A DNA stretch of 64,000 bases from Roseibium alexandrii DFL-11 (GTDB taxonomy: Bacteria; Pseudomonadota; Alphaproteobacteria; Rhizobiales; Stappiaceae). The stretch is taken from assembly GCF_000158095.2 (NCBI RefSeq), contig NZ_CM011002.1, positions 248,001 to 312,000 of the forward strand. The letters run 5' to 3'. Every line of letters starts with the position of its first letter. Positions within the stretch are counted from its first letter, which is position 1. The translations under genes and the position numbers were made by a program. Of this stretch, positions 55,703 through 64,000 are shown one piece after another. The notes beneath the pieces are model-generated. The model did not search any database. It was given only the letters and a program-made list of their open reading frames with translations, and was not told where the DNA came from.

Positions 55703-56644
55703 ATGAATGACATTGCCGACAGCACGAACAACGACGTTCCAGCGCTCTTGCGGAAAGCGCCGTCGAGCGTTGAGTTCAAGAAATTACGGAAGCGGCTGCT
55801 GCGCCAGGCCCGCGAAGCCATCAGCGATTTCGGGATGGTGCCGGAGGGGGCATCTGAGACCAGCCGGCCAAAGTGGCTCGTCTGCCTGTCCGGTGGCAAG
55901 GACAGCTACACGCTCCTGGCGGTGTTGATTGAACTCAAATGGCGGGGGGTGCTGCCCGTGGATCTGGTTGCCTGCAATCTTGACCAGGCCCAGCCGGGTT
56001 TCCCGCCGGAGATCCTGCCGAAGTTCTTTGAAGACAATGGCATCGAGCATATCATCGTGCGTGAGGACACCTATTCCATTGTCACCGACAAGATCCCGGA
56101 GCATCGAACCTATTGTTCGCTGTGCTCGCGATTGCGCCGGGGAATTCTCTACCGCGTGGCTCGGGAGCAGGGATGCGAGGCCATCGTGCTTGGCCATCAC
56201 CGTGACGATATTCTAGAAACGTTTTTCATGAACCTGTTTCATGGCGGGCGGCTGGCGTCGATGCCGCCCAAGCTCATCAATGATGAGGGCGATCTCCTGG
56301 TTCTGCGCCCGCTGGCCTATGCGGCGGAGCGCGACATCCAGAAGTTTTCCGACGGCATGGAGTTTCCGATTATCCCGTGCAACTTGTGTGGCTCCCAGGA
56401 TGGTCTGCAACGTGAGGAAGTCAAACGCATGCTCCAGGCCTGGGAAAGAGAAACTCCGGGCCGTCTGGGTGTCATGGCCCGTGCGCTCGGCCACACCCGG
56501 CCGTCGCACCTGCTTGATCGCAAGCTCTATGATTTTGTCAATTTGCGCCCGCAGGAAGGCGTTGGGGAAGAGAACAGCCGTGAGGCCGAAGAGCCGTGCG
56601 GAGCGACCCTCGCCATGACCGCCAAACTCTTTGCGGCTGAGTAA
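55703..56644 (+). CDS. ttcA: tRNA 2-thiocytidine synthetase TtcA
   Basis: This 313-residue PP-loop ATPase adds sulfur to C32 of tRNA. Visible motifs: the PP-loop [17 protein letters not shown], the CxxC pairs CSLCSR and CNLCGS that hold the Fe-S cluster, and [19 protein letters not shown]. The ATG at 55703 gives the family's normal length. Alternative upstream starts at 55604 and 55547 would add an unconserved tail. It is divergent from zinT. Confidence 0.93.
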   Translation: MNDIADSTNNDVPALLRKAPSSVEFKKLRKRLLRQAREAISDFGMVPEGASETSRPKWLVCLSGGKDSYTLLAVLIELKWRGVLPVDLVACNLDQAQPGFPPEILPKFFEDNGIEHIIVREDTYSIVTDKIPEHRTYCSLCSRLRRGILYRVAREQGCEAIVLGHHRDDILETFFMNLFHGGRLASMPPKLINDEGDLLVLRPLAYAAERDIQKFSDGMEFPIIPCNLCGSQDGLQREEVKRMLQAWERETPGRLGVMARALGHTRPSHLLDRKLYDFVNLRPQEGVGEENSREAEEPCGATLAMTAKLFAAE

Positions 56645-56698
56645 CCGAAGCGGGCCTACCTGAGGACCCGCATTGCTGGATTGCTGGACATCGCATCG

Positions 56699-58288
56699 AT
56701 GCGTTTCTATCTTTCCGGCATGACAGCGCGCCCTCAATTGACTTCTAACGACTATACCATCGTGGTGGAGCCACTCGCTGGGGAAACCGTCGCCTCGCTT
56801 GGCGGTGAGGTTCTGGCGCGCTCAAATCGCGCTCGCGTGATGTATGAAACGCGTTTGCCGCCGGTGGTCTATTTTCCAGAAGAAGACACTGTCGCGAAAC
56901 TGGAACCGGCCTCAGAGCACAGGACGTTCTGCCCGTTCAAGGGAACAGCGTCTTACAGTCATGTCCATGCAGGCGCTCGCGTTCTGGAAAACGGGGCCTG
57001 GCGCTATCCCAATGCCCTGCCCGAAGGACAGGCTGTGGACGGATGCATAGCATTCATGCCGGCAGATGGGCTGCAGGTGACCCACAACGGTTCGGCGATT
57101 GATACCATCCTCGGAGGCAATATATCCGGACCGACTGTGGACTGGCTTTTGCGCGAGGCCTGGACAGCCAAGTCGCCTGAGGACCTGTTGGCTGCGCTGG
57201 GCAAGCGGCTGGTTGCTGATGGTGTTGCAGTCTGGCGGCTGAGCGTCCTGGTCTGGTCGCTCCATCCGATGATCGCCGGCCGGCACATCATCTGGAACCG
57301 GGAAGGCGACACGATCGAGAGCCGGCAACCGTCCTATGAGCTCATGGAAAGTCCGATTTATCAGGAAAGTCCGCTCCGGCATGTGGCTGATGGGCTGGGC
57401 GGGATCCGGCAAAAACTCGACACCAACCCGGACGAATTCAGCTTTGCGGTGATGGAGGATTTCCGCAAACAAGGCGTGACGGACTATGTCGCCATGCCGT
57501 TGCCGTTTTCCGACGGCCGCGTTAATGTTTTGACCCTTGCCAGCGATCATCCCAATGGCTTTACAACAGCCAATCTCGGGCTGGTCTTTGAATGCTCCGC
57601 CCTGATCAGCCGCCTGTTCGAGGTGTTCGCGCTCACATCCAATGCGACCTCCCTGCTCGAGACTTATCTGGGCAAAAGGACCGGGGCCCGCGTGCTTGGT
57701 GGGGAAATCAGGCGCGGGGACGGCGATGTCATTGATGCAGCGATCCTGTTCTGTGACCTGCGGCACTCCACCCGGTTGGAAACTGAGCTTGGCCGCGAAG
57801 CCTACGTACGGGAGCTCAACCGTTTTTTTGAAGTCGCCACCGACATTGTAAATGCCCATGAAGGCGAGGTCCTGAAATTTATAGGGGATGCCGTTCTGGC
57901 GATCTTTCCGGCCAATCAGGGCAATCAGAAGGCCTGCGCTCAGGCGGTCGCAAGCGCGGAGCAGATTGTAGAGAAACTGGCCGATGTCGCGGGGACCGAC
58001 CATTATCCGCTCTCGTCTGCGATCGGTATCGCGTATGGCGAGGTGACTTACGGCAATGTCGGGTCGCGGGAGCGGCTCGATTTTACCGTGATCGGTAGCG
58101 CCGCTAACATCGCTGCCCGGCTCGGTGACTATGGCAAGACCTGCGGCCATGCCGTTGTTATGTCACGGGAAGTTGCCGAAGCGGCGGCTAAGCCGGTGGA
58201 ACGGTTGGGCGCGCTTGCCCTGCATAATGTCCAGGAAGATGTCGAAGCCTTTGCTCATTCCGATTCGGGAGCTCTGGCTGCGTCCTAA
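56699..58288 (+). CDS. DUF427 - class III adenylate/guanylate cyclase fusion
   Basis: This fusion has about 529 residues. The N-terminal 110 residues form a DUF427 domain (SNDYTIVVEPLAGETVASLGGEVLARSNRARVMYETRLPPVVYFPEEDT, FCPFKGTASY), which is normally a stand-alone small protein. A linker with an HNOBA/GAF-like region leads to a class III cyclase domain at about 345-510, with AAILFCDLRHSTRLETELG (metal Asp), LKFIGDAVLAIFP and the FTVIGSAANIAARL region carrying the catalytic Asn/Arg-type residues. It should make cAMP or cGMP. Start is ATG 56699, or ATG 56720 or TTG 56681; none has a clear ribosome binding site. Confidence 0.88.
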   Translation: MRFYLSGMTARPQLTSNDYTIVVEPLAGETVASLGGEVLARSNRARVMYETRLPPVVYFPEEDTVAKLEPASEHRTFCPFKGTASYSHVHAGARVLENGAWRYPNALPEGQAVDGCIAFMPADGLQVTHNGSAIDTILGGNISGPTVDWLLREAWTAKSPEDLLAALGKRLVADGVAVWRLSVLVWSLHPMIAGRHIIWNREGDTIESRQPSYELMESPIYQESPLRHVADGLGGIRQKLDTNPDEFSFAVMEDFRKQGVTDYVAMPLPFSDGRVNVLTLASDHPNGFTTANLGLVFECSALISRLFEVFALTSNATSLLETYLGKRTGARVLGGEIRRGDGDVIDAAILFCDLRHSTRLETELGREAYVRELNRFFEVATDIVNAHEGEVLKFIGDAVLAIFPANQGNQKACAQAVASAEQIVEKLADVAGTDHYPLSSAIGIAYGEVTYGNVGSRERLDFTVIGSAANIAARLGDYGKTCGHAVVMSREVAEAAAKPVERLGALALHNVQEDVEAFAHSDSGALAAS

Positions 58289-58293
58289 ATTTG

Positions 58294-58575
58294 TTATTGG
58301 ACCTTCGGATTGCCCGCGAACCCGCCAACCGGCTGGTTGCGTACCAGGATAACGAGCCCTTCTTTGCTCGGCTCTGCATCTTTCAGGGCAACGCCACCAT
58401 AGTTCTCGCAAAGTTCGTCAGCGCTTTTGCTGTGCGACGGGGTGAACATGGTCAGGGCCTGGCATTCCACCCGGCGCAGTTCACTTTCCTGCGGAGTGGG
58501 CATCACCAATTCGAAGGTTAGTCCTGCGCCGATCACTGCGGCCACTGCGATGCTTGCGTAAGTAAACTTGTTCAT
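58294..58575 (-). CDS. Small exported hypothetical protein
   Basis: This 93-residue protein has an N-terminal hydrophobic segment (KFTYASIAVAAVIGAGLTFE) and a short mature part with two Cys that could form a disulfide (RRVECQALTMF ... DELCENYGG). The function is unknown. The start may be ATG 58575 or 58590. It is convergent with the cyclase gene, five bases apart. Confidence 0.65.
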   Translation of the reverse strand: MNKFTYASIAVAAVIGAGLTFELVMPTPQESELRRVECQALTMFTPSHSKSADELCENYGGVALKDAEPSKEGLVILVRNQPVGGFAGNPKVQ

Positions 58576-58696
58576 AGTCCCCGTTCCCATGTCCTGGCCC
58601 CGGTCCGAATTGGGGCGCTGCGGTATGGACGGAGAATGGCGGAACGCACCTATACTCACCGTGAATCCGGCATTCACCTTGCGTTCATGTTAGGCG

Positions 58697-58750
58697 ATTC
58701 GGCAATTTTTGCCGAATAACGCCAGCGTTTCAGAGGATATCTGAAACGCT
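58697..58750 (-). terminator. Two tandem hairpins downstream of mdeB
   Basis: AGCGTTTCAG/CTGAAACGCT (58724-58750) and ATTCGGCA/TGCCGAAT-type hairpin (58697-58717) follow the mdeB stop on the minus strand. Neither has a clear U-tract, so they may terminate or stabilise the transcript end. Confidence 0.5.
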
Positions 58751-58803
58751 AAACGTGGGATAAACGAAAATTAAGAGCCTTTGTGGTGGCGGAAAGGCTG
58801 CGA

Positions 58804-61185
58804 CTATTCCGCAGCCAATCCGTAATTGGGTGCCGGCCTTCCCTCTGTCAGGCCTTGCACTTTTTCGACAATGGCAGCTGCGTCCAGACCGTGGTGCCGG
58901 TAGAGATCGCCAATGGTGCCGGTCTGGCCGAAGTGCTCTACACCCAGCGGGATCGTCTGATGACCGCCCACCGCCCCAATCCAGGACAGCGTTGCCGGAT
59001 GCCCGTCAATCACCGTGATGATCTTGCAGTGCCGGGGCAGGCCGGACATCAGGGTTTCGATGTGCGATGTGGCCGCTTTGTTGCCACGGGACCGGGCGCG
59101 CTGGGCCGCAGTCCAACCGGCATTTAGCCGGTCGGCTGACGTGATCGCGAGAACCCCAAGGTCCCGGCGCGCTTCACTGATCATGCCAGCTGCACGGATC
59201 GCTTCGGGCGCGACCGCACCCTGGTAGGCAATAACGACATCGCAGTTCGGACCGGGCTTGCGCAGCCAGTAGGCCCCATCAATGGCGCCCTGGCGGAAGT
59301 CTTCGTCGCCCCGCTTGCCCGGCTGTTCAATGGGGTTTGTGGTCAAGCGCAGATAGACCGACCCACCGGTCTCATCGCGTAGCCATGTGCGCTCGTCCGG
59401 TTGGCCATCACCGTCGCGCTGAACGTATTCGAAAGCCCATTGCATGATAACGGCGAGCTCATCCGCAAAGGCCGGCTCAAAGGCCGCCAGGCCATCCTGG
59501 CTCATGCCGATGAGGGGCGTGCCGACCGATTGGTGCGCGCCGCCTTCCGGTGCCAGCGTAACACCGGAGGGGGTGCCAACCAGAATAAATCGAGCGTCCT
59601 GATAACAGGCATAGTTCAGTGCATCGAGACCGCGACTGACGAATGGATCATATAACGTCCCAATCGGAATGAGCCGTTTGCCAAAGAGGGAGTCGGACAA
59701 TCCGGCCGCGCTCAAAAGCAGCATCAGGTTCATCTCGGCAATGCCCAGCTCGATGTGCTGGCCGTCCGGCGTGAATTCCCACTTGGCTGTTGACGGGATC
59801 CGGTGCTCAATGAATGCGTCTGCCTGCACGGCACGGGCAAAGAGCTTACGCCGGTTAACCCAGGCGCCGAGGCTGGTTGTTCCGGTGACATCGGGGGAGG
59901 TGGTCACGATCCGCTCGGCCAGCGCGCTGTCACCTTTGGAAAGATCATCGAGGATCTTGCCGAACGCTGCCTGGGTCGACGTCGTCTTCGCCGTGTCGAG
60001 GGAGATGTCCGGTACCGTCAGCTTGGCATCTGAAAACCGGCGCGTGCCGCGCGCAAAGAACGGGACGTTTTTCAGGAAGGCTTGCAGATCTTCTGCATGA
60101 TCATCGGCTGCGAATGGCTCCCATTCCGCGCCTTCCGGAACACCCATATGAGCCTGCCAGTTGGCGAATTGGGCCTTGTTCATCAGGCCTCCGTGATTGT
60201 CCTTGTGTCCGGCAATAGGCGTGCCCCAACCCTTGATGGTGTAGGCCAGGAAGCAGGTCGGACGGTCGTGGGTGATCGACGCAAATGTCTCTGCCATCGT
60301 CTCCACGCAATTGCCGCCGAGATTTTCCATCAGCGCTGCCAATTCGGCATCACTGCGGCGGTCGATCAAAGCACTGACATCGCCTTGGTCGCCCAGATCA
60401 TCCATCAGGCGTTTGCGCCAAATCGCACCGCCCATGAATGTGAGGGCGGCATACTCCTGGTTTGGACAGGCATCGATCCAGCTTTTCAGTTCGCCGCCGC
60501 CCGGTTCCTCGAAAGCTGCGCGCTGCAAAGCACCGTACTTGACGCGGACGACGTCCCAGCCGAATGCATCAAAGATTTTTTCGATGCGCTCGAACAGGCC
60601 TTCGCGGACGATCCCGTCGAGCGATTGCCGGTTGTAGTCGATCACCCACCAGGTGTTGCGCAAGTCGTTCTTCCAGCCTTCCTGAAGCGCTTCGTAGACG
60701 TTGCCTTCGTCGAGTTCGGCATCCCCAACGAGCGCGACCATGCGCCCAAGCGGCTGGTCCCCCGCCCAGTCCTTTGCAGCGATGTAATCCTGTACCAGGG
60801 AGGCAAAGGAAGTGATCGCAACGCCGAGCCCGACGGAGCCGGTTGAGAAGTCGACATCGTCGACATCCTTGGTGCGGGATGGGTAACTCTGCGCACCGCC
60901 ATAGCCACGGAAATTTTCCATGTTCACGCGAGTCTGGTTGCCCATCAGATACTGGATCGCATGGAACACGGGTGATGCGTGCGGTTTGACTGCGACCCGG
61001 TCTTCCGGGCGGAGTGCCGAGAAGTAAAGTGCTGTCATGATGGAGACCATCGACGCCGATGAGGCCTGGTGTCCGCCAACCTTGATACCGTCAACCTTTG
61101 GCCGGATATGGTTGGCGTGATGGATCATCCAATGCGACAGCCACAGCAGCCTTTGCTCGATGGCTCTTAGATGGGTGATACTCAA
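58804..61185 (-). CDS. mdeB: 2-oxobutyrate dehydrogenase-type E1 / transketolase-like (MdeB)
   Basis: This 793-residue thiamine-diphosphate enzyme is of the homodimeric pyruvate dehydrogenase E1 (AceE) type. It shows a ThDP-binding segment GDAELDEGNVYEALQEG...WWVIDYNRQSLDG, the catalytic-region GWGTPIAGHKDNHGG and the C-terminal GHPATLSWIGAVGGHQ. It matches MdeB of the methionine-degradation pathway, which converts 2-oxobutyrate (from MdeA) to propionyl-CoA. It is shorter than AceE (about 885). The start is TTG 61185 after GGGAG. A divergent Lrp regulator lies 127 bases away with palindromic sites between. Confidence 0.85.
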   Translation of the reverse strand: MSITHLRAIEQRLLWLSHWMIHHANHIRPKVDGIKVGGHQASSASMVSIMTALYFSALRPEDRVAVKPHASPVFHAIQYLMGNQTRVNMENFRGYGGAQSYPSRTKDVDDVDFSTGSVGLGVAITSFASLVQDYIAAKDWAGDQPLGRMVALVGDAELDEGNVYEALQEGWKNDLRNTWWVIDYNRQSLDGIVREGLFERIEKIFDAFGWDVVRVKYGALQRAAFEEPGGGELKSWIDACPNQEYAALTFMGGAIWRKRLMDDLGDQGDVSALIDRRSDAELAALMENLGGNCVETMAETFASITHDRPTCFLAYTIKGWGTPIAGHKDNHGGLMNKAQFANWQAHMGVPEGAEWEPFAADDHAEDLQAFLKNVPFFARGTRRFSDAKLTVPDISLDTAKTTSTQAAFGKILDDLSKGDSALAERIVTTSPDVTGTTSLGAWVNRRKLFARAVQADAFIEHRIPSTAKWEFTPDGQHIELGIAEMNLMLLLSAAGLSDSLFGKRLIPIGTLYDPFVSRGLDALNYACYQDARFILVGTPSGVTLAPEGGAHQSVGTPLIGMSQDGLAAFEPAFADELAVIMQWAFEYVQRDGDGQPDERTWLRDETGGSVYLRLTTNPIEQPGKRGDEDFRQGAIDGAYWLRKPGPNCDVVIAYQGAVAPEAIRAAGMISEARRDLGVLAITSADRLNAGWTAAQRARSRGNKAATSHIETLMSGLPRHCKIITVIDGHPATLSWIGAVGGHQTIPLGVEHFGQTGTIGDLYRHHGLDAAAIVEKVQGLTEGRPAPNYGLAAE

Positions 61186-61210
61186 TTTTCAGACTCCCGT
61201 GGATGCATAC

Positions 61211-61222
61211 CTTTACGTAAAG
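61211..61222. promoter_or_regulatory. Palindrome CTTTACGTAAAG in mdeB control region
   Basis: A 12-bp perfect palindrome 26 bases upstream of mdeB, between mdeB and the divergent Lrp gene. It is a likely operator or part of the promoter. Confidence 0.5.
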
Positions 61223-61274
61223 ATAGCGAATTACCTTTGCAGGTTTCTTGCTATTTTTCGCGTTTTAGGACTAA

Positions 61275-61287
61275 TACCTTGAAGGTA
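61275..61287. promoter_or_regulatory. Palindrome TACCTTGAAGGTA in Lrp/mdeB control region
   Basis: A perfect 13-base inverted repeat (TACCTT-G-AAGGTA), 26 bases upstream of the Lrp gene. Similar half sites (TACCTTT) occur twice nearby. This is consistent with Lrp/AsnC binding. Confidence 0.5.
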
Positions 61288-61312
61288 ATCACTATGAAAT
61301 AGAGGTAAGTTG

Positions 61313-61780
61313 GTGGGTTCCGGCGCGCTTGATGCATTTGATATTCAGATCCTGCGCGAGTTGCGCAAGGATGGGCGTATTTCGATACAGGACCTTTCAG
61401 AGCGGATAGGGCTGAGTGCAACACCCGTTGCCCGTCGGCTGCGACAGCTCGAAGATCAGGGCATCATCACCGGATATTGCGCGCTGATCGACGAGATGAA
61501 ACTCGGCTATGAAGTGTCCGTCTTCGTATCCGTGCAGCTGGACAAGCAGGTCGATGTGACACTGGATCAGTTCGAAACCGCCATTCAGGCCTTCCCGGAG
61601 GTGGTCGATTGCTGGCTGATGACCGGCAACCGGGACTATCTCCTGCGGGTGGCGACCACTGGACTGGCCGCCTTTGAAGCGTTTCTGACCGGCAAACTCA
61701 CAAAGGTTCCTGGAGTTGCCAATATCGAAAGTTCCATCCCGCTGAGAAGGGTCAAATCCGGCGTTGCCCGAACGCCTTAA
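61313..61780 (+). CDS. Lrp/AsnC family regulator (mdeB-side)
   Basis: This 155-residue protein has the Lrp HTH (LDAFDIQILRELRKDGRISIQDLSERIGLSATPVARRLRQLEDQGIITGY) and the RAM effector domain (VDCWLMTGNRDYLLRVATTGLAAFEAFL). It is divergent from mdeB, with two palindromes between, so it probably regulates it. The start GTG 61313 lies 7 bases after AGAGG; TTG 61310 is possible. Its stop is 3 bases from the mdeA stop. Confidence 0.9.
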   Translation: MGSGALDAFDIQILRELRKDGRISIQDLSERIGLSATPVARRLRQLEDQGIITGYCALIDEMKLGYEVSVFVSVQLDKQVDVTLDQFETAIQAFPEVVDCWLMTGNRDYLLRVATTGLAAFEAFLTGKLTKVPGVANIESSIPLRRVKSGVARTP

Positions 61781-61783
61781 GCC

Positions 61784-62989
61784 TTATGCGGCCATGGAAG
61801 CAGGGACACCTGAGAGCGCCTGATCGAGATCCGCCAGGATGTCCTCAATGTCTTCCAGGCCAACGGAAAGACGAATAAGACCGTCGGTGATGCCATGGGC
61901 GGCCCGTTCTTCGGGCGTATAGGTCGAGTGGGTCATTGTCGCCGGATGCTGGATCAGCGTTTCTGCATCGCCCAGGGAAACGGCGCGCCCGATCATCTGC
62001 AACCGGTTCATCATGTTCCGTCCGGCTTCCAGTCCGCCCTTGAGTTCAAACGCGATCATGGCGCCCGGTTTGGCCATCTGCTGCCTGGCAAGATCATGCT
62101 GGGCGAAGCTTGTCAGCCCCGGGAAATAGACCTCGCCAACAGCCGGATGGGCTTCCAGCCACTCGGCGACCGGCTGGGCGGAGGCGCAATGACGGTCCAT
62201 GCGCAGGGCAAGTGTTTTCAGGCCGCGCAGGATCAGCATGGCATTGAACGGGGCCATGACAGCGCCGGTCATGTCCTTCATGCCGACCAGGCGGATCTCC
62301 TGCACCTGCTCGGCCCGCCCGGCGATCAGGCCGGCGACGACATCGCCGTGCCCGCCGAGATATTTGGTGGCCGAATGCAGCACCAGATCGGCGCCGAGCT
62401 CGATCGGGCGGGTGAGGTAGGGGGTCGCATAGGTGTTGTCGACAACCACGGTGGCACCGGCCTCATGGGCGATCTTGGAGACCGCGGCAATATCCACGAG
62501 CCGCATGTTCGGATTTGCCGGGGTTTCGAAATAGACGACGCGTGTCTTGCCGCTGATGACCGGGATCAGGTTGTCCGGTTCGGTCAAGTCCACATGGGTG
62601 ACCGTGATGCCGAATTTCGACAGGCCATGATGCATATAGGCGAAGGTGCAGCCATAGAGCGTCTTGTCGACGATGATCTCGTCACCCGGCGACAACAGTG
62701 TCCAAAGAGCGGCTGTGATCGAGCCCATGCCGGAGGCAAGCGCCAGCCCGGCTTCCGCGCCTTCCAGCAATGCAATGCGGCGCTCCAGAAGGTCCAGTGT
62801 GGGGTTGGAAATGCGCGAATAGATATGACCGGCGCGCTCGCCTGCAAACATCTCGCCGCCCGCTTCCGCGCTCTCAAACGCGAAGGTCGAGGTCAGGTGG
62901 AGCGGCGGGGTCAGTGCACCCTCGTTTTGCAGCGGATCATAGGCGTGGTGGATGGCGCGGGTGGCAAAGCCCTTGAGATGATCGGTCAT
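61784..62989 (-). CDS. mdeA: L-methionine gamma-lyase
   Basis: This 401-residue PLP-dependent Cys/Met-metabolism enzyme cleaves methionine to methanethiol, 2-oxobutyrate and ammonia. The PLP lysine is in HSATKYLGGHGDVVAG, and the methionine gamma-lyase hallmark Cys appears in LYGCTFAYMHHGLSKFG, matching the Pseudomonas enzyme (Cys116). Substrate-pocket segments include ISNPTLDLLERRIALLEG. The product feeds MdeB. AGGGGA precedes ATG 62989. It is divergent from the second Lrp regulator. Confidence 0.93.
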   Translation of the reverse strand: MTDHLKGFATRAIHHAYDPLQNEGALTPPLHLTSTFAFESAEAGGEMFAGERAGHIYSRISNPTLDLLERRIALLEGAEAGLALASGMGSITAALWTLLSPGDEIIVDKTLYGCTFAYMHHGLSKFGITVTHVDLTEPDNLIPVISGKTRVVYFETPANPNMRLVDIAAVSKIAHEAGATVVVDNTYATPYLTRPIELGADLVLHSATKYLGGHGDVVAGLIAGRAEQVQEIRLVGMKDMTGAVMAPFNAMLILRGLKTLALRMDRHCASAQPVAEWLEAHPAVGEVYFPGLTSFAQHDLARQQMAKPGAMIAFELKGGLEAGRNMMNRLQMIGRAVSLGDAETLIQHPATMTHSTYTPEERAAHGITDGLIRLSVGLEDIEDILADLDQALSGVPASMAA

Positions 62990-63102
62990 GAAAGTCCCCT
63001 CGTTGAATTGGAGACATGATGGGCCGAGGGCGATGGCAATTGATTTCAAAATATGCCATCAGGGGATTAGTTATTGGCATAATCTGCTAACAGGGCTTCG
63101 AT

Positions 63103-63561
63103 ATGGACGCCAAAGACCGTCAAATCATCCGTGCACTGCAACAAAATGGCCGCATGACAAACCAGGAACTCGCCGCCAAGGTGAACCTGTCTCCGTCGCC
63201 GTGTTTGCGCCGGGTGAAGATCCTGGAGGCGGGCGGGGCGATCAAGGGCTATACGGCCGAGGTCGACCCGAAGGCTTACGGCCTGCCGGTGACCGTCTTC
63301 GTGCGCATCCGGCTGGAGCGGCACAATGCCGATGACGTCCAGCATTTCGAAAGCCGGGTGCAGGCGATGGACGAGGTTCTGGAATGTGTCGTGATGACGG
63401 GGGCAACCGACTATCAACTGCGGGTCGTCGTCTCCGGGCTTGATGCTTATGAGGATTTTATCCGCCACCGCATCCACCCCATCGGTTGCATCGCCTCGAT
63501 CGATTCCAGCTTCGTCTATGGTTTTGTCAAGAAAACGGGCGTCTTTCCGCGGGTGGATTGA
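63103..63561 (+). CDS. mdeR: Lrp/AsnC family regulator (MdeR-like)
   Basis: This 152-residue regulator has the HTH DAKDRQIIRALQQNGRMTNQELAAKVNLSPSPCLRRVKILEAGGAIKGY and a RAM domain (ECVVMTGATDYQLRVVVSGLDAYEDFI). It lies divergent from mdeA, the position held by mdeR in Pseudomonas, which activates mdeAB in response to methionine. The name rests on context as well as sequence. It differs from the other Lrp at 61313, giving this locus two. Confidence 0.87.
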   Translation: MDAKDRQIIRALQQNGRMTNQELAAKVNLSPSPCLRRVKILEAGGAIKGYTAEVDPKAYGLPVTVFVRIRLERHNADDVQHFESRVQAMDEVLECVVMTGATDYQLRVVVSGLDAYEDFIRHRIHPIGCIASIDSSFVYGFVKKTGVFPRVD

Positions 63562-63646
63562 TTTCAGAAAACTTAAAACAAAAATCGCCGCTTGTTCCCG
63601 TCTCCTCCTACAAGGGGGAGAGGGGCGCAACGCGCTCAGTCGCCCT
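63562..63646. other. Intergenic region between mdeR and the phosphofructokinase gene
   Basis: About 85 bases. It includes CTCCTCCTACAAGGGGGAGAGGGG-like sequence with weak self-complementarity (CTCCT/AGGGG type), a form often seen in rhizobial intergenic DNA. No U-run follows. Confidence 0.3.
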
Positions 63647-64000
63647 TTAAGACCCGGCCGCCAGGATTTTCGGTACCTTGTTGGGGCGCAGGCGGTGGGC
63701 GTCGGGCATGCCGGAGCCGAGAAGCGGGCGCAGGTACATGCGGAATTCATCGGTGACATCATTCCCGGCGGCGGAGATGAACGCATCGGGCATGGTGCGG
63801 GTTTTTCCGGCAACCGCTTCCAGCGGCACCAGCTCATAGTCGACCGAATAGTGGCCGGTGCGCTTGATGGTCACCGAGCCGTCGCGGTCGCCGAACATGC
63901 CGTATTGCACCGCCTTTTCGCCGACTTCGCGGGCCTCATGCTGGTCGACATCGGAGACACAGCCGACAAAACTGCGCTGGATATAGCCGAGCGTGTCGCC
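63647..64000 (-). CDS. pfp: PPi-dependent 6-phosphofructokinase, C-terminal part (partial)
   Basis: Only the last 117 residues are in the window; the start lies beyond the right edge. The sequence shows the family segments YIQRSFVGCVSDVDQHEA, KAVQYGMFGDRDGSVTIKR and a C-terminal FRMYLRPLLGSGMPDAHRLRP, matching alphaproteobacterial PPi-type phosphofructokinases that phosphorylate fructose 6-phosphate with pyrophosphate. PPi versus ATP use depends on residues outside the window. Confidence 0.75.
   Translation of the reverse strand, partial: GDTLGYIQRSFVGCVSDVDQHEAREVGEKAVQYGMFGDRDGSVTIKRTGHYSVDYELVPLEAVAGKTRTMPDAFISAAGNDVTDEFRMYLRPLLGSGMPDAHRLRPNKVPKILAAGS

Noticed and set aside
61895..63019. 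374-codon plus-strand frame
   Set aside because: Antisense shadow of mdeA, which carries the PLP and Cys motifs.
63590..63630. Weak hairpin in GA/CT-rich DNA as terminator
   Set aside because: Stem is imperfect and no U-tract follows.

Overview
The window looks like chromosomal DNA of an alphaproteobacterium of the order Hyphomicrobiales, most probably a Stappiaceae member (Roseibium/Labrenzia-like). The reasons are a circularly permuted two-piece tmRNA gene, the run thyA - folA - hflK - hflC - DUF2065 - degP - serB - miaA that is typical of this order, a ribbon-helix-helix/DUF4169/SspB set, a leuA leader peptide and a Zur-type box. No insertion sequence, prophage, CRISPR array, rRNA or tRNA was found. 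Nearly all of the window is ordinary core genome; the accessory signal is moderate and lies in signalling genes and a few fusions. The genus is inferred, not proven.

Layout. 1-7.5 kb: secreted protein, aspartate/glutamate racemase, SDR, NADP isocitrate dehydrogenase (icd), ClC channel, acyl-CoA thioesterase and an FAD/D-lactate-type oxidase. 7.7-13.2 kb: a very large AsmA protein, then (minus strand) ssrA - sspB - DUF4169 - RHH, so the trans-translation tag RNA lies directly upstream of the adaptor for tagged proteins. 13.4-27.1 kb: thyA, a GFA-family protein, folA, two GNATs, hflKC, DUF2065, degP, serB and miaA. A minus-strand block of multicopper oxidase, PAS-CPBP fusion and radical SAM protein is inserted between thyA and folA. 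27.2-29.0 kb: leuA preceded by a hitherto unlisted leucine-rich leader peptide. 29.2-39.7 kb: DUF3616 protein, orphan solute-binding protein, PhzF, a winged-helix regulator in AT-rich DNA, GNAT-Nudix fusion, pirin, an ABC-2 exporter, a penicillin-binding lipoprotein and a diguanylate cyclase. 40-48.8 kb: ilvC with a duplicated 3' end, TetR regulator with its operator, GGDEF-EAL protein, PAS protein with HAD phosphatase, a second monomeric isocitrate dehydrogenase and an orphan binding protein. 49.1-58.6 kb: trmJ, murI, EAL-CBS-GGDEF protein, rpsD, another orphan binding protein, zinT, ttcA, DUF427-adenylate cyclase fusion and a small exported protein. 58.8-64 kb: a methionine-catabolism locus (mdeB, mdeA and two Lrp regulators) and the C-terminal part of a PPi-dependent phosphofructokinase.

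Functional threads. Branched-chain amino acid synthesis (leuA, ilvC) is regulated at least in part by attenuation. Folate/thymidylate (thyA, folA) and membrane/periplasmic quality control (hflKC, degP) share one locus. Methionine is probably degraded by MdeA to 2-oxobutyrate, which MdeB would oxidise towards propionyl-CoA. Two unrelated NADP isocitrate dehydrogenases share an upstream GTATACAAT element. Second-messenger metabolism is prominent: three c-di-GMP proteins plus one cyclic-nucleotide cyclase.

The observations most worth following are the PAS-CPBP/radical SAM pair (protease motif EE replaced by QQ), the ssrA-sspB linkage with an unusual tag sequence, the leuA attenuator, the ilvC 3' duplication, the shared element upstream of both isocitrate dehydrogenases, the DUF427-cyclase and GNAT-Nudix fusions, and a hairpin that hides the rpsD ribosome binding site. 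I do not see a clearly new multi-gene defence or mobile system here.
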